Notes under the pieces: generated by a model
What the model saw: only the letters and a program-made list of their open reading frames with translations
Databases searched by the model: none
What the model was told of the DNA's origin: nothing
Shown here: piece by piece, positions 56,839 to 64,000 of the stretch
Position numbering within the stretch: the stretch's first letter is position 1
Layout of the letters: every line of letters begins with the position of its first letter
From: Tetracentron sinense
Lineage: Eukaryota; Streptophyta; Magnoliopsida; Trochodendrales; Trochodendraceae
Assembly: GCA_015143295.1 (NCBI GenBank)
Contig: CM026562.1
Location: forward strand, 3,696,639-3,760,638
Reading direction: 5' to 3'
Length of the DNA: 64,000 bases
Translations under genes and position numbers: made by a program

Positions 56839-59800
56839 CTAGTAAACACCCCATGCGATGCACGGAAAAGAAAAGAAAAATATCAAATTAAAAGAAAGAG
56901 CAAAAGTGACTAACATGACATTAAAGTCATACTTACCTAAAGAATCCTAGAACACCATGAATCCTAGAACACCATGCTTCAGTAGCTTATTTAGGGATGG
57001 GTATACCATGAGAGGATGAATTTTTTTTTTTAATAGGTGAGAGGATGAAATCCTTCTGTTCTTGTATATTTAATGTCTAGAAAAAGAATTAGATAAATTT
57101 ATAATTTTAAAGAAAATGAACATCTAAAAGAGATCATTGAGCAAAAGAAGAAAAAGAACGGAGTACTACAATGAAACTCTACCAACCAATGAATCAAAGC
57201 AGCATCAAAATGTGATCTGGATTCATCTAAAGATCTTTTGATTGGCTTGAATCCATTACTTAAACTAAAAAAGTATCTCAAAAACTAAATTTTGACTATC
57301 CAACCCAATTTTCTCTGTGAATTCCTCAAAAATTCCAAGTCATAACAATCCTGAACTACAGGAAAGAGGGAGAGCTACTTAATGGTCTAATATAAATACA
57401 ATAATTTAGAAAGAAAACTAAAGAAAGTGATTACTTACATAGTACAATTACAAACTGAAATTGTAATAGAAAGTGATACAAACAAATTCCAATACACAAA
57501 AAATCAAAATAACGATTAAAAGTAAAAGGTGGCACAATTCCCTAGACTGGGGAGTATATGTTTTCAGCACAAAAGATTTTTCAGTTATAGCTAGATCTAG
57601 ACTGTAACACAATAGAGGGAAGAACCCTCATCGAAAGGCCTCTGTAATTCTCCTAATCTTCTAAAGGAATCCGCAGAATATCTTGAGCATTCTGTAAGCA
57701 TGGTGAGCACCAATACTATCTTTACACAACCTTCTCCTATTTCCTTTCAGATGAAAAACACAGAGATCTTAAATCTGAAGCAATCCTAAGAAAAAGAGAT
57801 AGAGACATACGAATAAATGTGACTAATAATATTCAGAAAGCAAATGATCATAGAAGGAAGTGAAAAAGTATGAAATTTTTAAACTTATATTCATGATTTC
57901 TTTTTTAAAAAGTGCAACAACAATCAAGCAATGGACTCCACCTAGCTAATGCAGTAATAAAATGGAACATCGGTCTAAGAATGAGCTGCTTTATTGGTGA
58001 ATCTTTTGGGAAAATAGTCAATTACTTCACATCCATATTATTAATGACATGAAATTTTTTTTTTAATAATATACAAAGTTCATTTGATCAATTTAGAGAG
58101 TAGTGCAATCATTCATTCTACTTTCATGGGTAGCACACAAATATCAATCCATCGTGCCAGCCATAAAATCCATGAAATTACATGATTAGACTTTGAAGAA
58201 TGTAACCTGTAACTATAATAGGAAGTTTAACATATCATGGTGAAATCATAGGTTTAACCATGAACTTAACTTGCTATTTAAACAAAAACTATGAGCACAT
58301 ATGAAGAAATATACCAGCCAAAACATTCTAATATTCATAGAAACTCTAATTGATCCCCCTAGTCCTTTTATTTTGTAACTACATTTCTCATAAATCATGG
58401 ATGGCCATGTTGTGCTTCACTGGTTTTATGTATGTCTTTACTACCCATGCTCCTAAACTTGAAATAATTAGCAACAGACAATTCAATTCCGAAGTGCATG
58501 CTAATCACTAAATAACTATTAACAGTTGAGAGATTTTTGGTATATTTAACAAAGATTTCTATGGTAAAACACTAAATAACCAAACAAAACCTTAACATAA
58601 ACACAAATCTGTCTAAGAAAAAAAAAACTGAGAACATTTATGTGATGATACTTTGTCTGTTTCTATACTAAAAGCAATTGGCACCCATTTGAGTGTCAAC
58701 CTCCAAGAAGCTCAGGATTGATACATCTACAACATTCTTGTCACTCTCAGGGTCTTTATTTGATTGTACATGCTAATCACCAAAACAATTTAAAAATTGC
58801 ATGAGTCGAGAAACAAACAAAGTGCCATCTTAGTAATGGGAAACAAATATGCAACCCATACAGCCTGTAATTTCATAAATATTATGAACATGCTATGCTA
58901 AATAGCTAAGAAGATATGTGGGTTTTTAACTTGAACATAGCTGCAGAGAGGTTCTTAATTAGAGATTTTTTTTGTAAAGAAAAAGTTATGCTCATTAGTT
59001 TCGAAGACATATAAAGCAAAACCGAAATAAACAGACACAACCTAATATTGTCTTGAGAGAAAAAAAAATCAAACAATTTATGAGCACAATTCCTTTCGGT
59101 AAGTTATACCAAAACTCAACATCTTAATAGAACCAAACCCTAATTAAATAAATAAATAAGAAAGCTTATAGAACTGTAACAATCAAGATGAATTAGGATA
59201 TAGCTTACCAAAAGGAATGAAGAAGAAAGCAACAATACATGGATAAAGAGGAAATCCTCTCTGATCAGGGACTGAAGACCGGTGTACAAATCCCTCATGT
59301 CCTCCGCTCTGAAGATTGCCGCCATGGGATTCAACTTCGAGAACGTGCTGAGACTGACTTGTGAACAAAAGAGTATGATAAGAGAAAGGGACGTGATGAG
59401 ATTGACCTGTGAAGCCCGAATACAAATGCATGTTGCTGTTGAAACTTGAAGCCAAACAGTGACTGAATATGCGGAGAGTACAAGGAGATGAGTCGTTATG
59501 AAAGAGAAGTCGAGTCATAACGTAAGCATACGGTCCATTAGATAATGAAATGGTGGTTTATTGTGGTGAATAGGGGATAATGAAATGAATGTTGGGAGAG
59601 AGATAGTGGGGGCGTTTAAGTGGAGAGTGAGAGGGAGTTTAAAAGTCTGAGTGAGAGAGAGAGAGAGAGATGGAGAAGCACAGAGGGTTTGGGTCGGGAG
59701 AAGATGAACGGGAGAAAGAGTTTAACGGGAGATCTTATCCTAACACGTGGCAAAACATAAAGTGAAGATTTTTGACATGTGGCATCAATTTAAAAGAAAA

Positions 59801-59851
59801 TCATAGAACTTTGATTGTGTCCACGTGGATACACTATGTAATCTAGTAGTA
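56839..59851 (-). mobile_element. Helitron C (about 3.0 kb), minus strand
   Basis: The 3' end on the minus strand is CCGTGCATCGCATGG (56851-56865 inverted) + GGTGTTTA + CTAG (56842-56839), behind the kinase gene. The body runs right to the next Helitron's 3' end at 59852. Its 5' start is not clear: the sequence after that end is TACTACTAGATTACATAG rather than TC. No Rep/helicase coding sequence was found, so it is non-autonomous. The interior is AT-rich with GA-rich stretches near 59590-59730. Confidence 0.55.
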
Positions 59852-62077
59852 CTAGTAAATACCCCATGCTCGATGCACGGGACAAAAACTGAAATGAAAC
59901 CAAAATAAAAAAAACAGAACAACAAAAGAATCTTTTTAAAAACAAAATATTAAAAGTAGTCCGACCCCTCATGTATGTAAGAAGAAGGTGTTTCAATCAA
60001 CTTGTTTATGCCTTGAGGTGCTGATGCATGGCTAAAGGTGCATGAAGGCATGTAATAGAGCCTACTACCAAATGTGGCTTTTGACAAGATATATGAAACA
60101 GTGCATATAAAATAAATAGCCCATAAAACAATTATAGAGTGACACTTTAATCCTTTATGGACCTTTATGGACGTCTAATTTTCTTTATAAATTGCGAGCT
60201 TAGATATATATGAAGAATTACAAATTGGTCTACAACACACGATTCGTGTATAAGAATTACCATTTCCCTTTGTTTTCGTCCTGTCCACATTGACTATAGC
60301 CACTTCATCCATTTTTTTTATAACATCCGTAATTTTCCATGCACAAAACCAAAATTAGAAACTAATTGAAATTAGTATTAAGTGACGAAGCTTGAGATAA
60401 GCTAGAACAAAACTCTCTCTCTCTATATACCTCCCAAAAAAGAAACTCTTTATAACAAAGAACTAAAAAATAAAATAAAATAAAATAAAATCTTAATTAA
60501 GTAAATATTAGATATGGAGATCTATAATATGACTCCATTGAAATTGAACCACAAATTGCTGAAAAATATCAAGAAATTAAATAACATCACATCCCATGTA
60601 ATTGTGTATCCAAACTATGTCGCTAATCAAATAACAAATATGTATTTCATGAGTTAAAAGCACAAAAAACATTAATTAATCAAATAACACAATATGTAAT
60701 AGTGTTTTCAAGTTCGTGTCGCTGATCATATAAGAAACAATAAGCCATAAAAGTCATTATAACCATTTAGAGTTACAAATATTTATCTTATAATAATATG
60801 AAAGAAGTAATACCTTCTTTGAACCAAAAAAATTATATTTATTCCTACGTGAAATTCTAGAGCAAAATTTGAACACAAGTTTTTGTATACCCACCTTCAT
60901 ACAGAGAGTCAACCGGCTATATTAGTATAGTAAACACATGTGCAATTGATCATCCTACTTAAGGTTGGAGCCCATGAAATTAACTACGGTTAAAGTAACA
61001 CCCAAGAAGCCATACCCACCAAACAATCAATAACGATATGGCCAAGAGTTCTAACTTTGATGGCTAAAACATATATTCAACTGTGTGAGAAAAAATAATA
61101 ATAAACTAAACAAAAGGAAGATCATGTATGAGTGATTTATTGGCAAGACAAAGAAGATATATTTTAGGCACAACCTTAGTCATATATAAGGCATAATATA
61201 TTAACATCTCTATTTATATATACAGAATTAAAAAGGAAAATCTCAGATTTGCTATGATTGTATAAATATTCAATCAACAATTTCTACATTTTAAAAAAAA
61301 ATCAACAGTTTGTTTACGTATCGTAACCCAAACAATACCTATTAAAGTTAATATGGAGTTGATGAGCTCCAGCACTCGCATCTCTCAAACACCATCTTCA
61401 ATCCTATCTCCAGATCACCTGCCATTCATCTCCTAAAATCTCCAAGATGCAAAACTTCTTTTGAATCGGTGTCCACATGTATCATCTGCCTCGAGAGAAT
61501 TTGATCTTCTGATCCAACCTGGTCTTGCATCTCTGGCTGCTTTGTCATTTTCACCTCTTCTGCATCCAAATATGGGCTCGCCAAGACTCCGACCTCGCCT
61601 CCGACTACCTCCCCTGTGAAGTACTGTTCCTTTAACCTTCTTCAAAAACCTATCATATCCACCACATTCCGAGATCTGGATTTCGACTGAGAGAGGGAGC
61701 ATAGGAATAGGTTCACTTAAGAGAGAGAGAGAGAGGGAGGGAGGAATGAGGAACGTTGAGAGGGGCTTTCGTTGGGAATGAGGAGAGAGAAATTAGGGTT
61801 TTGGGCAACTTTCTCACGATCGACTTTATGCTTTTTCTTTTTCTTTCACATTTATTTCTTTCAAGAATAAATGTTAATATTAATTAGAGAGGTTGAGTAA
61901 AATTTGGAAAGGCAGACCGAGGAGAGTGAGGAGAGGAAAGAGGGGTAGGTCCCACTTATTTATTTTGGTACGATGATGTGGGCTCACAAATGAAGAGGAG
62001 TCTTATGTGGCATAATAAGGAAGACATACGTGGCATCCATAGAAACACACTAACTCTGTTTTAATATAGAAGATAGA
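59852..62077 (-). mobile_element. Helitron B (2,226 bp), minus strand
   Basis: The 5' end TCTATCTTCTATATTAAAAC starts at 62077 directly after the CTAG of the preceding Helitron (62081-62078). The 3' end is CCGTGCATCGAGCATGG + GGTATTTA + CTAG (59855-59852). It is non-autonomous; the purine-rich segment 61700-61810 and an 89-codon minus frame (61433-61702, unrecognised) are the only notable contents. Confidence 0.6.
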
Positions 62078-62169
62078 CTAGTAAGTAACCTGTGTGATGC
62101 ATGGTTATTAAATCCTAAAATGCGTCACTATGCCCATGAAAAAACATATATATGTTGAGGAAATGAAAT
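62078..62169 (-). mobile_element. Helitron A, 3' terminal part
   Basis: The minus strand reads CCATGCATCACACAGG, TTACTTA, CTAG (62081-62078), a decayed copy of the same hairpin-plus-CTAG end. Its body extends right and is interrupted by the MITE at 62170; the 5' end was not located. Confidence 0.5.
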
Positions 62170-62636
62170 TAGGATTGTAAACGGATGCAGATATTATCCG
62201 CATCCGATTCGTATCTGAATCCGTTTAGTCAGATAATTATCTGGATAGGTTTCCGGTAGAATGGATTCGGATAGTAAAATACTATCAGTTTATAATCAGA
62301 TATGGATTCGGATACTGTTATATCCGATCCGATAAATATTCGTACGATTATATAATATATATAAATAATATATTTTAAATTTATAAAATTAATATAACCT
62401 TTAAAATATTTTTTTAAAATAAAATTTTATATATTTTTACATTTTAAAAATATTAATTTATATTTTTTAAAATTAATCGGATAATTCGGATACTATCCGA
62501 ATCCAGATATTTTAATCGGAGTCGGATACGGATATCATATTTCACTATCTCCCGGATATTTATTCGGATTCGGATATCCGGATACAAATTCGGATATACC
62601 AATATCCGTTTCGAATCCGCTCCATTTACAACCCTA
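62170..62636. mobile_element. hAT-type MITE (467 bp)
   Basis: The left end is TAGGATTGTAAACGGATGC and the inverse of the right end is TAGGGTTGTAAATGGAGCGG, flanked by a perfect 8-bp duplication AATGAAAT (62162-62169, 62637-62644). The interior is AT-rich with many ATTCGGATA / ATATCCGAA words in both orientations, so it can fold extensively. No coding capacity. Confidence 0.9.
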
Positions 62637-62644
62637 AATGAAAT

Positions 62645-64000
62645 GATACGAAGGACATCTCCTTAGAGTCATCTATCCTCCCTGCCGCACTCCTAATAAT
62701 TTGACCATCCCCATTCACGTGTGACTTTATATAAGTTACTCGAGCAACCACAACGGGTACCGTACGGATAGAATCTCCAAAGAACAGTCTCTATCACGTG
62801 TTTAAATTAAAACAAATAGTGTAGTGGCTCTTATCATTCTAGTCCTTGGAAATGTTGTGGGTTTGTTGTCTGGTGTCTGCATTGCCGTAGTCACCCCAAT
62901 TCTCAAAATGCTTGTTGTTGCCTTGCGGAACAGCACAACAGACAAAATCCATCCCTTTTTGGAATGAGTGCTTCCATGAACGGACACGCTTAGAAGAATC
63001 TTTATCAAGGGAATTAACCATTACTCTAAATATAATACCATCACACTCAGTAAATATCCATAATCTACCAACCACTGGTATTTCAAATTCAAATTACAGA
63101 TGGAATGACAGGTTACCGTATCCAAGCCCCCGAACTGTAAGTTAGTAACAACAGCCACGTTATTTGACTTCAAACTAAAAACAGAACCTAAAAGATAATG
63201 TTAATGCTGCATACTCAGTACCAAATAAAAAACTGAACACTATAAACAACAAATCATAAAACCGGAAGAATGAAATGATTACTGTTCTACACTTCGGCTG
63301 AGACTAACGGCATCATCATGGTAAAATCCAGTAGTTTGTTCATGCTCTCCAAAATCCGTGTTTAATCGCGATTGGCTGTGATGCGATCTCCTGGAGAGAA
63401 AGATAACAGACATGCCTAGTGCCCCAAATACTCCATCACTTGTGCTTGTTGATGACCAAAAAATTTATATGGGAAAAGACCATATGGTATTCCCAAGGAG
63501 CAAGTGGTGGCCACCATTGGAGCCCATGGTGGGCCACAATTTTCTTCATCAAGAGATGCCTAGGAGAGTTGTACCACAAACACATACATGGGTTAGGACT
63601 CACCATCTATGGGACCCTTAATGAGAACTTGGGGGGGGGGGGGGGGGGGGGGTACATGAAGCAGAAAAGTCATCTGATTCTGTGAAGAGCACTTGGTGGA
63701 GTTGTCTCCCTCTTGTAAAAAGCGGGAGAACGGATGGAAGGGTAAATAGAATATATAAGAATCATAGACATATATGAAGAAATGGAAAATAAATCATTTA
63801 CCTGATAAAAGTTATTTCACAATCTTATCTTCAACATTAAACCAATTTCTGTTACTAAGATATAGTGATCCTTTTAGAGTGAAACGGTTTGCAAAGCTTT
63901 TAACAACCACACGCCACTCACCATGATCTCTTAATTAGTGATTTCCATAAGTATCCCAAAACACCTCTCCAAATAAATCATTCTAAATATTTCACCCATT
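62645..64000. other. Right end of window, no recognised gene
   Basis: A 78-codon minus frame (62839-63075) reads like protein (VRSWKHSFQKGMDFVCCAVP, HFENWGDYGNADTRQQ) and could be an exon, but I do not recognise it and found no partner exons. A G22 run is at 63631-63652. The rest is AT-rich without signals. Confidence 0.4.
63631..63652 (+). repeat. Poly-G run, 22 bases
   Basis: AACTT followed by 22 G, then TACATG. Unusual for plant DNA; may be a true G-quadruplex-forming tract or an assembly length error. Confidence 0.95.

Noticed and set aside
62839..63075. 78-codon minus frame as a host exon
   Set aside because: Protein-like, but no family recognised and no adjoining exon found; insufficient for a gene call.
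1..64000. tRNA, rRNA or other structured RNA genes
   Set aside because: No tRNA A/B box pair or rRNA segment was seen in reading; a covariance search was not possible here.

Overview
This is nuclear DNA of a flowering plant. The evidence is an intronless G-type lectin receptor kinase, several plant-type transposon superfamilies and plant-style LTR retrotransposons; the species cannot be fixed from the sequence alone. The window is a transposon-dominated stretch with one clearly intact host gene (54283-56685, +). The other coding signals are transposon genes, captured exons or gene fragments.

Layout. 1-4468 is the right part of a CACTA element carrying captured fragments of host genes (a malate dehydrogenase exon and a germin-like fragment). 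4469-5543 is an inverted, truncated copy of the 3' part of the receptor kinase, with its 3' flank and a Helitron end. 6704-49231 is a second CACTA element of the same family, expanded to 42.5 kb by nested insertions. Its own transposase remnant is at 8560-10694. A Ty3/gypsy Tat-type element on the minus strand (here 'Y', about 14528-49119) sits in its right subterminal region. Y in turn holds a 3.26-kb solo LTR (18554-21808, target duplication CTTTT), a 4.0-kb hAT element (25051-29068, target duplication CTGATGCT, inside the reverse transcriptase) and a very young 14.66-kb LTR retrotransposon (here 'Z', 34400-49059, target duplication CCTAT, inside Y's 5' LTR).

Z has two 2,928-bp LTRs differing at only about ten positions, a primer-binding site, a polypurine tract, a DUF7745-like protein remnant, a gag-like ORF and a 13-copy 123-bp minisatellite. 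It has no recognisable protease, reverse transcriptase or integrase, so it must have moved with another element's enzymes. Y carries, between its 3' LTR and pol, a transcription unit on the opposite strand (TATA box, intron signals, 152-codon ORF, AATAAA), which fits the antisense ORFs known in the Tat lineage.

49232-54060 has a Helitron 3' end and a Ty1/copia LTR with primer-binding site. 54283-56685 is the receptor kinase. 56839 to about 62100 is a head-to-tail set of minus-strand Helitrons, followed by a 467-bp hAT-type MITE (62170-62636). The last 1.3 kb has no recognised gene.

The order of events is readable: the Helitron inserted behind the kinase gene, that segment was duplicated in inverse orientation, and CACTA 1 then cut into the duplicate. 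Separately, CACTA 2 was invaded by Y; Y then took the solo LTR, the hAT and Z, with Z probably the youngest.
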